DNA from: Aliiroseovarius halocynthiae
GTDB lineage: Bacteria > Pseudomonadota > Alphaproteobacteria > Rhodobacterales > Rhodobacteraceae
DNA: 64,000 nucleotides
NCBI RefSeq assembly: GCF_007004645.1
Contig: NZ_ML660019.1
Coordinates: forward strand, 1,596,670-1,660,669
Direction: 5' to 3'
In this document: positions 1-8,931 of the stretch, in pieces
Position numbering within the stretch: position 1 is the first letter of the stretch
How the letters are laid out: every line of letters starts with the position of its first letter
Made by a program: the position numbers and the translations under genes
The notes under the pieces: model-generated
Databases searched by the model: none
What the model was told of the DNA's origin: nothing
What the model saw: only the letters and a program-made list of their open reading frames with translations

Positions 1-429
1 CTCGGCAGTGATCTTGTAATCCTGCGTCGCCGGATCCAATTCACGTACCTGGACCTCGGCTGCAAGAATACCGACGCGATACAGGATCTCGGTGCCACAA
101 GTCGATGCCCCACCGCGCGTGACGATGTCCACGATCTCTTCCATCGAGGCACCGTCCTGCACAAGGAACGATCCGGCCTTCAGTGCAGATTTCTTGTCGG
201 AATACTCTACACCGATACGGAAAATGGACGCGTTCGAAATCGCACCCTGTGCTTCCAAATCCCGCGACACGCGCGAGAACGAGCTGCCGCGCTCGACACG
301 CAGACAAATGGTTTGCGCCAGAGGGCCGTCAGCTGTGTATTGTTTTTGGCCCCAGGCCACCACACCGACCGCGACGATCAGTACGACAATGAACAGGCTC
401 AGCGCGTTCGAGGCGATATTGCGCCACAT
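1..429 (-). CDS. mltG: Endolytic murein transglycosylase MltG (partial, N-terminal part)
   Basis: MltG cleaves nascent glycan strands at the inner membrane and so helps end peptidoglycan synthesis. Only the first 143 codons are present; the gene runs off the left edge. It starts MWRNIASNAL, followed by a single membrane segment at about residues 8-27 (LSLFIVVLIVAVGVVAW). A periplasmic LysM-like YceG region then begins, visible as ERGSSFSRVSRDLEAQGAI. The catalytic Glu lies beyond the window. The start codon overlaps the fabF stop by one base (TGATG), so translation is probably coupled. The fabF-mltG order is common in Rhodobacteraceae. The family call is strong; the rest of the gene cannot be judged. 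Confidence 0.85.
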   Translation of the reverse strand, partial: MWRNIASNALSLFIVVLIVAVGVVAWGQKQYTADGPLAQTICLRVERGSSFSRVSRDLEAQGAISNASIFRIGVEYSDKKSALKAGSFLVQDGASMEEIVDIVTRGGASTCGTEILYRVGILAAEVQVRELDPATQDYKITAE

Positions 430-1691
430 CAGTCAGAAACCTTCCCCATGACAAGGCTGGCATTTGTGCCGCCGAAGCCAAAACTGTTGGACAGCACCAC
501 GTTGATCTCGCGCTCTTCCGCCTTGTTGGCAGCAAGCGACAGGCGCGGCGCGATTGCCGGGTTGTCCAGGTTGATCGTTGGTGGCGCGATCTGGTCACGA
601 ATGGCCAGAATGCAGAAGATCGCCTCCACAGCGCCTGCGGCCCCCAACAAGTGACCGATCGAGGATTTGGTCGACGACATGGTCGCCGTGTCAGCCGCAT
701 CGCCCAGCAGACGCTCGACCGCGCCCAGCTCGATCGTGTCGGCCATTGTCGATGTGCCATGCGCGTTGATATAGTCAATCGCCGACGGCTCCAGTCCGGC
801 TTTGCCAAGCGCCGCTTGCATCGCACGGAAACCACCGTCGCCATCTTCGGCTGGTGCCGTGATGTGATAGGCATCGCCCGACAGGCCATAGCCCAGCACT
901 TCGGCATAGATCTTCGCACCACGCGCTTTCGCGTGCTCGTATTCTTCCAGAACCACGATGCCTGCGCCCTCGCCCATAACGAAACCATCACGGTCTTCGT
1001 CATAGGGGCGGCTTGCGGCCTGCGGATCGTCTTCGCGTTTGGTCGACAGTGCTTTGCAGGCATTGAACCCTGCGATGCCCAGCTCACAAATCGCGGCCTC
1101 GGCACCACCTGCAACCATCACATCCGCATCGCCCGATTGGATCAGACGGCTCGCGTCGCCGATAGCATGCGCACCAGTCGAACAGGCCGTCACAACCGAG
1201 TGGTTCGGCCCTTTGTAGCCAAACTTGATCGAGACCTGACCCGAGATCAGGTTGATCAACGATCCAGGAATAAAGAAGGGCGACACACGACGCGGACCGC
1301 GCTCGTTCAGCAGGATCGACGTATCCGCAATGGTCGACAGACCGCCAATACCCGACCCGATGATTACGCCCGTACGGCACAGGCTTTCTTCATCTTCGGG
1401 CATCCAATCCGCGTCTTTCACAGCCATTTCAGCCGCAGCCAGGCCATACAGAATGAAATCATCGACTTTGCGGCGCTCTTTCGGCGCCATCCAGTCATCC
1501 GGGTTGAACGTCCCATCCGTCCCGTCGCCCAATGGCACTTCGCAGGCATATTTCGTGGTCACACGCGACGCATCAAACTTTGTGATCGGCCCAGCACCGG
1601 ACTGTCCGTCCAGAATACGCTCCCATGTTTCCTCGACGCCGCTTGCCAGCGGAGAAACCATACCCAATCCTGTTACAACCACTCGACGCAT
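429..1691 (-). CDS. fabF: Beta-ketoacyl-ACP synthase II FabF
   Basis: FabF condenses malonyl-ACP with a growing acyl-ACP in cytosolic type II fatty acid elongation. The 420-residue length is normal for the family. The Cys-His-His triad is visible: C170 in VVTACSTGAH, H311 in NAHGTSTMAD and H347 in SSIGHLLGAAG. I chose the ATG at MRRVVVTGLG because homologues begin there; a longer in-frame extension of 19 codons has no family support. The gene lies at the end of a fabD-fabG-acpP-(hisA-like)-fabF-mltG run on the same strand and overlaps mltG by one base. A 183-base gap separates it from the HisA-like gene, so it may have its own promoter. Confidence 0.96.
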   Translation of the reverse strand: MRRVVVTGLGMVSPLASGVEETWERILDGQSGAGPITKFDASRVTTKYACEVPLGDGTDGTFNPDDWMAPKERRKVDDFILYGLAAAEMAVKDADWMPEDEESLCRTGVIIGSGIGGLSTIADTSILLNERGPRRVSPFFIPGSLINLISGQVSIKFGYKGPNHSVVTACSTGAHAIGDASRLIQSGDADVMVAGGAEAAICELGIAGFNACKALSTKREDDPQAASRPYDEDRDGFVMGEGAGIVVLEEYEHAKARGAKIYAEVLGYGLSGDAYHITAPAEDGDGGFRAMQAALGKAGLEPSAIDYINAHGTSTMADTIELGAVERLLGDAADTATMSSTKSSIGHLLGAAGAVEAIFCILAIRDQIAPPTINLDNPAIAPRLSLAANKAEEREINVVLSNSFGFGGTNASLVMGKVSD

Positions 1692-1874
1692 TCTGGTGCC
1701 CTTTCTCAGGTTTTCAAATGTCTCGGAGGTGATAGCGCGGCTGGGCATAGCGGGGCAAGCCGAATCCGATCAGCGGTGGATGCCCGCCTATCGTTCTAAG
1801 CCCTTATCCAAGCAATGCAGGGTGGCGACCGCAGAACACCCGCGATCACCAGCAGTTGCGCCCGCCCTCAATGC

Positions 1875-2618
1875 TTAGATGAACTCTGCCTTGGCTTCCG
1901 GTTCGGGCCGTGCGACGGCCAAAGCTTCGTTCAGATCAACGTTCTTGGAAAACAACGCACGCCCGATCAATGTACCGGCAATGTTCGGGATGTATTTCAG
2001 CCGCGCCACGTCATCCAGCTCGTGGATGGTGCCAGCCGCAATCACCTGATGCTTTGTCTCGCCCGCAAGTGCGCTCAGCAGACCAAGCTGAGCATCCGGC
2101 TGTTCGATATCGCTGTCGATATCCGTGATCAGAACACTGGCCAGCGGTACGTCTGCATATGACGCAAGGAAGCTTTCCGGGGACATGGCGACCGGATTGC
2201 GCCATCCGTCCGTCATCAGGTTCCCCTGCCAGACATCTGCCGCCAGAACGATCTGATCCGGGTATCGGTTGGCAAGCTCTTTCACCATGGCTGGATCGCG
2301 TGCAGCGACGGTTCCGACAACCACACGCCCTGCGCCTTTCTCGATCCAGGTTTCTGCCATATCTCGGGTACGTATGCCGCCTGCGACCTGAACGGAACAA
2401 CCGGCCGAGTTGATAATCGCCTCGATCAGCTCGGCATTATCGCCTTCGCCTGCGACGGCATCAAAATCGGTCACTTGGATCCATTCAGCACCTGCTTCGG
2501 CAAACCCCTGTGCGGTTTCCACCGGATCCACATGCCAGATCGAGGGCTCTTCAAGACGACCGCGATGCAACGTCACACAACGACCGTTCTGCAATTCGAG
2601 TGTTGGATAAATAATCAT
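1875..2618 (-). CDS. HisA-like TIM-barrel protein (HisA paralogue)
   Basis: The 247-residue protein has the half-barrel repeats of HisA, the ProFAR isomerase of histidine synthesis. Phosphate-loop motifs are visible (QVAGGIRTRDM, AAGTIHELDDV) along with MTDGWRNP, which corresponds to the ATDGW motif. The catalytic general base that is Asp8 in HisA is Glu here (MIIYPTLEL), while the second catalytic Asp is kept in AADVWQGN. The start has a strong AAGGAGG site about six bases upstream. The gene sits between acpP and fabF rather than in a his cluster, so it is probably a second copy with a shifted function. It could still be a working isomerase. The family call is strong; the substrate is unknown. 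Confidence 0.8.
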   Translation of the reverse strand: MIIYPTLELQNGRCVTLHRGRLEEPSIWHVDPVETAQGFAEAGAEWIQVTDFDAVAGEGDNAELIEAIINSAGCSVQVAGGIRTRDMAETWIEKGAGRVVVGTVAARDPAMVKELANRYPDQIVLAADVWQGNLMTDGWRNPVAMSPESFLASYADVPLASVLITDIDSDIEQPDAQLGLLSALAGETKHQVIAAGTIHELDDVARLKYIPNIAGTLIGRALFSKNVDLNEALAVARPEPEAKAEFI

Positions 2619-2733
2619 GGAACGCCTCCTTCGCCAAACCAGTGATGGTTTAGTGAAGTTTAGCACATCCTCGCATGTGCGCCCAAATTCGGCCCAATAC
2701 GCACTGAAAGCGGCCTGATGGGGCGATTTCGCA

Positions 2734-2767
2734 CAAAAAAACGGCCCACCCGATGGTAGGCCGTTTT
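2734..2767 (-). terminator. Intrinsic terminator downstream of acpP
   Basis: A hairpin with arms AACGGCCTACC and GGTGGGCCGTT is followed on the minus strand by a run of seven T. It lies 24 bases past the acpP stop. This implies that acpP transcription ends here and that the HisA-like gene has its own promoter in the 110 bases before its start. Confidence 0.85.
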
Positions 2768-2790
2768 TGAAACTGTTGCGTCCTGAAAGA

Positions 2791-3024
2791 TCAGGCAGCT
2801 TCGGTGATGAATTTCACAGCGTCGCCGAAGGTCTGAATGGTTTCAGCAGCGTCGTCCGGGATTTCAATGCCGAACTCTTCTTCGAAAGCCATAACCAGCT
2901 CTACAGTGTCCAGGCTGTCTGCGCCCAGGTCATCGATGAACGAGGCGGTCTCGGTGACCTTGTCCTCTTCAACACCCAGGTGCTCAACTACGATTTTCTT
3001 CACACGATCTGCGACGTCGCTCAT
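2791..3024 (-). CDS. acpP: Acyl carrier protein
   Basis: AcpP carries acyl chains on a 4'-phosphopantetheine arm for the Fab enzymes around it. The 77-residue acidic helical protein has the attachment serine, S37, in [11 protein letters not shown] took the ATG at MSDVADRV, with GAGGATTGATC upstream, rather than an ATG two codons earlier. It lies between fabG (220-base gap) and a strong terminator. The long upstream gap allows a separate promoter, as is usual for this very highly expressed gene. Confidence 0.97.
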   Translation of the reverse strand: MSDVADRVKKIVVEHLGVEEDKVTETASFIDDLGADSLDTVELVMAFEEEFGIEIPDDAAETIQTFGDAVKFITEAA

Positions 3025-3244
3025 GATCAATCCTCACGTTAGTTCAGGGCTTGGCCCTTTTCGTTTGACCCGTTTGGGCCGCTAAGTTTCCCGCGCGTAA
3101 CGCCGAGATCCCCAGCCCATATGGACTGCCCAGTTTGGGCTGATGGGGTAAACCTGCGCCGCCTATAACACATCGAAGAAGATAGGCAAACGCTTTCGCT
3201 GTGCAAGGGCCAAGTCGGAACTTATTCCACTTAGCCGCGCACAG

Positions 3245-3982
3245 TTACAACATGGCCATGCCGCCATTGACATGAAGTGTGGCGCCAGTCGTATAGCCTG
3301 CCTCGTTCGATGCAAGGTATAGAACGGCTGCTGCGATTTCATCGGGCGCACCCATGCGGCCAGCAGGGATTTGCGCCAGCGTGCCCGACTTTTGATCATC
3401 GGTCAGCTTGTCCGTCATCGCCGTACCGATAAAGCCCGGCGCGATGCAGTTCGCAGTGATACCACGGCTGGCAACTTCATAGGCAATGGATTTGGTCAAA
3501 CCGACCATACCGGCCTTCGATGCCGCATAGTTCACCTGCCCCGGATTGCCGGTTGCACCAACAATCGAACCGATATTGATAATCCGCCCCCAGCGCGCCT
3601 TCATCATCGGACGCATCACGCCCCGACACAGACGCATGGTCGAGGTCAGGTTCACGTTGATCACGTCATCCCAATCCTGATCCGACAGGCGCATGAACAG
3701 CTGGTCGCGGGTAATCCCGGCGTTGTTCACCAGAATATCGACCCCGCCCATGGCTTCCACGGCCTGTTTGGGCAGGGCGTCAACAGCTTCGGCGTCCGAC
3801 AAGTTGCAGGGCAGCACATGGGCACGCTCGCCCAGCTCAGCGGCCAACGCCTCAAGCGGCTCGACACGCGTTCCCGACAGCGCCACAGTTGCGCCCGCCG
3901 CGTGCAGCGCCTTGGCGATTGCGCCGCCAATACCGCCGGAAGCGCCAGTAACGAGGGCATTTTTTCCAGTCAGATCAAACAT
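3245..3982 (-). CDS. fabG: 3-oxoacyl-ACP reductase FabG
   Basis: FabG is the NADPH-dependent reductase of the elongation cycle. At 245 residues it is a standard short-chain dehydrogenase. The cofactor motif is TGASGGIGGAIA near residue 12, NNAG lies mid-protein, and the catalytic Tyr and Lys lie in NYAASKAGM with a serine in NIGSIVG. The chosen start, MFDLTGKNAL, matches family N-termini; the open frame extends 12 codons further without support. It follows fabD by about 70 bases on the same strand, consistent with one operon. Confidence 0.96.
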   Translation of the reverse strand: MFDLTGKNALVTGASGGIGGAIAKALHAAGATVALSGTRVEPLEALAAELGERAHVLPCNLSDAEAVDALPKQAVEAMGGVDILVNNAGITRDQLFMRLSDQDWDDVINVNLTSTMRLCRGVMRPMMKARWGRIINIGSIVGATGNPGQVNYAASKAGMVGLTKSIAYEVASRGITANCIAPGFIGTAMTDKLTDDQKSGTLAQIPAGRMGAPDEIAAAVLYLASNEAGYTTGATLHVNGGMAML

Positions 3983-4051
3983 CTGCTTATCCTTCTTCAC
4001 GTTTCCGGCCACACCCAACTTTAGGGCATTGGACCGGCTAATATGTTGTGA

Positions 4052-4993
4052 TTATCCGTTCAGCGCTTCAGCAGCGGCCTTCACATCATCTGGGTTTCCG
4101 ATTGCACGCGTCGCGACCGTCTTGTCGATCCGCTTAATCATACCGGACAGCGCCTTGCCGGCGCCGATCTCCCAAATCTCGTCCACGCCATGTTCGGCCA
4201 TCCACGCCACGCTTTCACGCCAGCGGACGGATCCCGTCACCTGTTCGACCAAAAGCGAGCGGATTACGGCAGGATCTGACACCTCTGCTGCGCGAACATT
4301 TGCCACCAATGGCACAACAGGACGTTCCATTTCCACATGTGACAGTGCTTCAGCCATAGCTTCGGCGGCGGGCTGCATCAAGGCGCAATGGAACGGAGCG
4401 CTTACCGGCAGCAAGACAGCGCGTCGTGCGCCCTTGCCCTTGGCAATCTCGACCGCACGTTCGACCGCTTCTTTGTGTCCTGAGACAACAACCTGCGCAG
4501 GGTCATTGTCATTGGCCGCCTGACAAATCTGGTCATGCGCCGCTTCTGCAGCGACCTCGGCCGCAGTTTCAAAATCCAACCCCAACAAGGCCGCCATCGC
4601 ACCAACGCCGACCGGCACGGCGTCTTGCATGGCTTTTCCACGAGTCCGCAGCAAACGCGCGGTGTCTGAAACACTCAGCGTTCCAGCGGCAGCCAGTGCC
4701 GAATATTCGCCCAACGAATGCCCCGCAACGTACGAGGCCGCGTCGCTTGTGACACCTTCTGCCTCAAGCGCACGCAACGTAGCCAAAGATGTGGCCATCA
4801 AAGCTGGTTGCGCATTCTGGGTCAGGGTCAGTTCGTCTTGCTCACCCTCCCAGATCAAAGAGGACAGCTTTTCACCAAGCGCCTCGTCAACCTCGTCAAA
4901 CACTGCTTTAGCGGTGGGATAGGCGTCTGCAAGGGCTTTGCCCATGCCGATACTTTGGGCCCCTTGCCCGGGAAATACGAATGCGCGGCTCAT
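4052..4993 (-). CDS. fabD: Malonyl-CoA:ACP transacylase FabD
   Basis: FabD loads malonate onto ACP to supply chain extension. The protein is 313 residues long. It carries FPGQGAQ near the N-terminus and the nucleophile serine in AGHSLGEYSA, with VSAPFHCALM holding the catalytic His. The start at MSRAFVFPG has AGGAGGGG a few bases upstream. It is the first gene of the minus-strand fab cluster. No fabH or plsX is present in the window. Confidence 0.96.
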   Translation of the reverse strand: MSRAFVFPGQGAQSIGMGKALADAYPTAKAVFDEVDEALGEKLSSLIWEGEQDELTLTQNAQPALMATSLATLRALEAEGVTSDAASYVAGHSLGEYSALAAAGTLSVSDTARLLRTRGKAMQDAVPVGVGAMAALLGLDFETAAEVAAEAAHDQICQAANDNDPAQVVVSGHKEAVERAVEIAKGKGARRAVLLPVSAPFHCALMQPAAEAMAEALSHVEMERPVVPLVANVRAAEVSDPAVIRSLLVEQVTGSVRWRESVAWMAEHGVDEIWEIGAGKALSGMIKRIDKTVATRAIGNPDDVKAAAEALNG

Positions 4994-5082
4994 GGCCCCT
5001 CCTCTTCGTCCTATGACTTTAGGGAAGGAGATACCGTGCGCCGCGCCGCTGTGCAATCTGTTTGGAGTAGTTCTGGCTCGGA

Positions 5083-5766
5083 TCAGGCCACACGAAGCGC
5101 AACACCGTCAGCGCCCAGGAACTTTCCACCGGTTCGGCGGCTTTCAAAGCTGGGCACCGGCAGACCGCCACGAGCGTTTTTCAAATCGCGCAGAAGGCGT
5201 GCGCGGATGGGGCGCAATTGCTCTTCCGAACCAGACAAAATCTCAATCGCAGTCATATTGTCTGCACCGTCTTCAAGGCGTAGATACAAGCTAGCCTGAC
5301 CACAGTCCCCACCAAGACCTTGTACATCTTCTGCGACTAACAAAACGCCGGTGACATCCTCGAATGGCACCGCTTCGTCCACCTCAAACTCATTCTTTGA
5401 TGTGACATAACCACGACGGAAATAGCGTTTGAACAGGTCGACTTGCGTCACAGCATCCCCACGGCAGCGACCGAACATAAAGAGCAGCCCCCCCAGACCG
5501 ACGAAGAAGCACGTCAGGCCTAGCTTCATTACCAGAAGCACAAGATCAGGCACAACTGCAGTGTGGGATACAGTCCACAAACCCGCGGAAGACAAGGCCA
5601 GCGTAATACCGAAGAACCGACAAAACTTCCGCAACAACGGCCCGCTGGCTTCCTCATCCAGCTGATCTACCAGTGAATAGCCCCACTTAGCTGGGCTTAA
5701 TAGAACCGGCTGAGCCGAATTCACGTTAGCTGCATCAATATAAGGTAGCGGAGAAACCATTGTCAT
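5083..5766 (-). CDS. Membrane protein of unknown function
   Basis: I do not recognise this 227-residue protein. It has a cytoplasmic-looking N-terminus of about 50 residues and two membrane segments at about residues 52-70 and 75-98. A soluble C-terminal domain of about 120 residues follows, with alternating beta-strand character. The start has AGGAAGG nine bases upstream; a second ATG two codons on is also possible. It is on the same strand as fabD but 89 bases upstream of it, so it could be co-transcribed. There is no motif that suggests an activity. Confidence 0.75.
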   Translation of the reverse strand: MTMVSPLPYIDAANVNSAQPVLLSPAKWGYSLVDQLDEEASGPLLRKFCRFFGITLALSSAGLWTVSHTAVVPDLVLLVMKLGLTCFFVGLGGLLFMFGRCRGDAVTQVDLFKRYFRRGYVTSKNEFEVDEAVPFEDVTGVLLVAEDVQGLGGDCGQASLYLRLEDGADNMTAIEILSGSEEQLRPIRARLLRDLKNARGGLPVPSFESRRTGGKFLGADGVALRVA

Positions 5767-6124
5767 GGGAACAGACCTTCCTGTTTCAACGTTCGGTCAG
5801 ATACGATCTTCTGTATCCGAGATAAGTACTCTTGCCCGACTGGGGCGTTGGTTAAGAAATCAACCTGAACTGTGACGGAAGTTGGGCGGCAGATTGGTCA
5901 ATGCGAGGCCATAGTTTGCGCAAACTGGACCAGCGCCACAAACGTCACCAAATCCCTAACGGCGGCGCACCAACACCTGCAAAAGCCTTGCGCCACTTGG
6001 CGAGACGTGTATAAGGCACCGTCCTTTCCGTAAGTGAATGAACCGCGTTGCCTCTCGTGGATGGGTCGCGGAAAGGTTTTGACCCATTCTTTGAAGCGCG
6101 CTTGAAAATAGAACTGGAGTTCAC
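5767..6124. other. Divergent intergenic region before rpsF
   Basis: This gap of 358 bases has no convincing gene; the long minus-strand ORF crossing it is a shadow of the ribosomal genes. It holds a 14-base perfect palindrome, AGTTTGCGCAAACT, at 5913-5926. The probable rpsF promoter is near 5988-6015. A long leader of about 100 bases precedes rpsF, where ribosomal-protein autoregulation could act; I could not draw a confident structure. Confidence 0.5.
5988..6015 (+). promoter_or_regulatory. Probable promoter of the rpsF-rpsR-rplI operon
   Basis: TTGCGC (5988-5993) and TATAAG (6010-6015) are separated by 16 bases and lie about 110 bases upstream of rpsF. This is a fair match to a sigma-70 promoter. 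No transcription start is proven. Confidence 0.45.
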
Positions 6125-6481
6125 ATGCCCCTTTACGAGCATGTCTTCATCTCGCGTCAGGATCTGTCCAACGCGCAGGCTGAGAACCTCATCGAACATT
6201 TTGGCACCGTACTGGGTGACAACGGCGGTAAAGTCGTTGACAGCGAGTACTGGGGCGTCAAGACGATGGCTTACAAGATCAACAAGAACCGCAAAGGCCA
6301 CTATGCCTTCCTGAAGACCGACGCACCGTCGGGCGCTGTTCAGGAAATGGAACGCCTGATGCGCCTGCATGACGATGTTATGCGCGTTCTGACCATCAAG
6401 GTCGACGATCACGCCGAAGGCCCGTCTGTTCAAATGCAAAAACGTGACGAACGCGGCGACCGCCGTGGCCGTGACCGTTAA
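6125..6481 (+). CDS. rpsF: 30S ribosomal protein S6
   Basis: S6 binds 16S rRNA together with S18 in the platform of the small subunit. The 118-residue protein starts MPLYEHVFI, contains GYWGVKTMAYKI-type core strands and the MRVLTIKV strand, and ends in a charged tail (DERGDRRGRDR). An upstream GGAG lies eight bases before the ATG. It is the first gene of the conserved rpsF-rpsR-rplI operon, with rpsR following after 15 bases. Confidence 0.97.
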   Translation: MPLYEHVFISRQDLSNAQAENLIEHFGTVLGDNGGKVVDSEYWGVKTMAYKINKNRKGHYAFLKTDAPSGAVQEMERLMRLHDDVMRVLTIKVDDHAEGPSVQMQKRDERGDRRGRDR

Positions 6482-6496
6482 TCGGAGGTCTAACTC

Positions 6497-6724
6497 ATGG
6501 CAGCTAAACCGTTTTTCCGTCGCCGCAAGGTATGTCCCTTCTCGGGCGACAACGCACCGAAGATCGATTACAAAGACACCCGTCTTCTGCAGCGCTACAT
6601 CTCTGAGCGCGGCAAAATCGTTCCTTCGCGTATCACCGCCGTTTCGGCAAAGAAGCAGCGTGAACTGGCCCGTGCTATCAAGCGCGCCCGTTTCCTTGCT
6701 CTGCTTCCCTACGCCGTTAAGTAA
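6497..6724 (+). CDS. rpsR: 30S ribosomal protein S18
   Basis: S18 pairs with S6 on 16S rRNA. It is a 75-residue basic protein with [12 protein letters not shown] near the N-terminus and the conserved [20 protein letters not shown] core. A CGGAGG site precedes the ATG. It lies between rpsF and rplI with gaps of 15 and 13 bases, which indicates a single transcript. Confidence 0.97.
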   Translation: MAAKPFFRRRKVCPFSGDNAPKIDYKDTRLLQRYISERGKIVPSRITAVSAKKQRELARAIKRARFLALLPYAVK

Positions 6725-6737
6725 GGGGACCTGATCA

Positions 6738-7364
6738 ATGCAAGTTATCCTTCTGGAACGTGTGGCCAAGCTGGGCCAAATGGGCGACGTCGTTGACGTA
6801 AAGCCCGGTTACGCACGCAACTTCCTGCTGCCCCAGGGCAAAGCCCTGTCGGCTTCGGACGCAAACATCGCGTCGTTTGAAGCTCAGAAAGCTCAGCTGG
6901 AAGCCAACAACCTTGAAACCAAGAAAGAAGCAGACGCACTGGCTGAAAAGCTGGGCGGCGAGCAGTTCATCGTGATTCGCTCGGCTTCGGATGCTGGTGC
7001 ACTTTACGGCTCGGTCACCCCGCGTGACGCCGCAGATGTTGCCACTGAAGCTGGTTTCACCGTCGACAAGAAGCAGATCATCCTGACTGCTCCGATCAAA
7101 TATCTGGGCCTGCACACCGTCACCGTACGTCTGCACCCGGAAGTCGAAACCGAGATTGGCCTGAACGTGGCTCGCTCGGAAGAAGAAGCCGAATTGCAGG
7201 CTTCTGGCAAGTCGATCCAAGAACTGGCCGCTGAAGCAGAAGCTGAAGCCGAGTTCGAGATCGCCGAGCTGTTCGACGATATCGGTGCTGCTGCATCGGA
7301 AGACGACGACCTGGCCCCGGCTGGCGACGACGCTCCTGCCGCAGAGGCTTCGGAAGAAGAGTAA
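6738..7364 (+). CDS. rplI: 50S ribosomal protein L9
   Basis: L9 binds 23S rRNA through its N-terminal domain (MQVILLERV, then [15 protein letters not shown]) and extends a long helix to a C-terminal domain. The protein is 208 residues, longer than the roughly 150 of E. coli, because of an acidic C-terminal tail of about 55 residues rich in Ala, Glu and Asp. Such tails occur in alphaproteobacterial L9. It has an AAGGGG ribosome site and ends the operon at a strong terminator. Confidence 0.96.
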   Translation: MQVILLERVAKLGQMGDVVDVKPGYARNFLLPQGKALSASDANIASFEAQKAQLEANNLETKKEADALAEKLGGEQFIVIRSASDAGALYGSVTPRDAADVATEAGFTVDKKQIILTAPIKYLGLHTVTVRLHPEVETEIGLNVARSEEEAELQASGKSIQELAAEAEAEAEFEIAELFDDIGAAASEDDDLAPAGDDAPAAEASEEE

Positions 7365-7385
7365 TCTTCCCCGACACAAGACCAG

Positions 7386-7413
7386 AAAGGCCGCTCATAC
7401 GAGCGGCCTTTTT
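7386..7413 (+). terminator. Terminator of the ribosomal protein operon
   Basis: The hairpin GGCCGCTC-ATAC-GAGCGGCC is followed by TTTTTCTTT, 21 bases after the rplI stop. Confidence 0.92.
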
Positions 7414-7498
7414 CTTTGGAAGTGTCCTTTCGCAGACGACACCTGTTTGACATTCCTGCTACCCACAGCAATGAATTCCGGCAAAGAACGGGAATCAA

Positions 7499-8404
7499 AT
7501 GATAGTCAAAGACCAACCCTCGTCGTTCCAACTGTTCTTAGAGATGCAGGGATCAATTGTTCCCAAGATCAGCCCGAAGGTCCTGCTGATTTCAGCACTA
7601 TCATTCGTGGTCTTCCTGATAGACCTGCTCGTAACACCACTTCCGCGTATTTCGATCACGGCAATGGGCATTTTCGGTGTCGCTCTGTCTTTGTTTTTGG
7701 GCTTTCGCAACAACGCAGCCTATGATCGCTGGTGGGAGGGACGTGTCCTGTGGGGCAAGATGATCGCCGATATGCGCAGCCTGGGTCGCAATGCGCAGAT
7801 CTTTATGGTTGATTCCGATGCGAAGGGCCGCCTTATCTCGACCGTCATGGCCAGCATCCATCTACATCGGGGCTTTCTGCGCAAACTGGATGCACGCCCT
7901 GAAGCCGAGCCGTGGATTGGGCCTGATCTCAGCGAAAATCTCTGCCAGCATCAAAACCCCGCCAATGCAGCTCTTCAACACGCGGCGCAGCAGATTGGCG
8001 ATCTGGCGCGGGCCGAGCAGATCTCGGGCTTTGGACAGATCGAGCTGTCACGCAGCCTTGCAGCACTGACCCTGTCCCAAGCGGGCTGCGAACGGATCGC
8101 CAGCACGCCCCTTCCCTTCGTCTATTCGCTTCTGGTCCGTCGCACGACCTATATCTATTGCTGGCTTCTGCCTTTCGCGCTGCTGGACGCGACCGGAGGT
8201 TTCGCGCCCGTACTGGCCGCTGCCGTTGCCTATGTCTTCTTCGGACTGCAAGCCGTGACCAATGAGCTGGAAATGCCCTTCCAGAACATCGAAAACGGGC
8301 TTCCGCTTGACGCGATGTGCCGGACGGTTGAAATATCCATGGCAGAAGCGCTGGGACGTGTCCCACCTGCCCCAATGCAACCCATCAACCAAGTGATCAC
8401 CTAG
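7499..8404 (+). CDS. Bestrophin family (YneE/UPF0187) membrane channel protein
   Basis: This is a 301-residue bacterial bestrophin homologue, a family of pentameric inner-membrane ion channels. The first hydrophobic hairpin covers about residues 25-67 (LLISALSFVVFLIDLL and ITAMGIFGVALSLFLGF) and ends in the family signature FRNNAAYDRWWEGR. A second hydrophobic pair lies at about residues 217-245. The ribosome site is weak (GGGAA), so the start is moderately sure. The next gene begins two bases after its stop, so they are probably co-transcribed. Which ion passes cannot be read from sequence. Confidence 0.85.
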   Translation: MIVKDQPSSFQLFLEMQGSIVPKISPKVLLISALSFVVFLIDLLVTPLPRISITAMGIFGVALSLFLGFRNNAAYDRWWEGRVLWGKMIADMRSLGRNAQIFMVDSDAKGRLISTVMASIHLHRGFLRKLDARPEAEPWIGPDLSENLCQHQNPANAALQHAAQQIGDLARAEQISGFGQIELSRSLAALTLSQAGCERIASTPLPFVYSLLVRRTTYIYCWLLPFALLDATGGFAPVLAAAVAYVFFGLQAVTNELEMPFQNIENGLPLDAMCRTVEISMAEALGRVPPAPMQPINQVIT

Positions 8405-8406
8405 CC

Positions 8407-8901
8407 ATGCCCCAAATCTCTCGACGTTCCCTTATTTCCTGTGCACTTGCGCTGCCCCTGATGTCCTGTGGCGGCGGGGGCGATGACGACTTCACAAGCC
8501 CGCTCGTGTCGGACAGTTTTGACCCGCCCCTGTATCCCAATGAAACACCCGAGCTGCGGGCATTGATCAACAAATGGGCTGACCACTATGACATCCCGCG
8601 TGAGCTGGTCCATCGTCAGGCCATCCGTGAAAGCACGCACCGCCCTTGGGCGCGCAATGGACCCTATTGGGGACTTCTGCAGATCCTGCCCCAGACCGCG
8701 CGCACCATGGGCCATCGCGGCCCGGCAGAAGAGCTTCTGGATCCAGATGTGAACCTTCAGTACGCGGGCAAATACCTGCGCGGTGCCTATATTGTATCTG
8801 GTGGAGACATCGATGCTGCGATGGGCTGGTATGCGCGCGGGTATTATTATGAGGCCAAACGACTAGGTCTGTTGGTCGAAACGGGGTTGCGGCCAGGTTA
8901 A
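8407..8901 (+). CDS. Lytic transglycosylase (SLT-domain) lipoprotein
   Basis: The 164-residue protein begins with a lipoprotein signal whose lipobox is LPLMSC (Cys near residue 20), followed by a Gly/Asp-rich linker. A compact SLT domain follows, with the probable catalytic Glu in AIRESTHRP and the downstream GLLQILPQTARTMG motif. It should cleave peptidoglycan from the outer or inner membrane face. It is short for a lytic transglycosylase and has only the catalytic domain. The start is two bases after the bestrophin stop. Confidence 0.85.
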   Translation: MPQISRRSLISCALALPLMSCGGGGDDDFTSPLVSDSFDPPLYPNETPELRALINKWADHYDIPRELVHRQAIRESTHRPWARNGPYWGLLQILPQTARTMGHRGPAEELLDPDVNLQYAGKYLRGAYIVSGGDIDAAMGWYARGYYYEAKRLGLLVETGLRPG

Positions 8902-8931
8902 GGGCTGTTGGTGGCTCACTTCGTGAGCCTA

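Noticed and set aside
5945..6769. Minus-strand frame of 274 codons opposite rpsF and rpsR
   Set aside because: It lies over two certain ribosomal protein genes and shows no family likeness.
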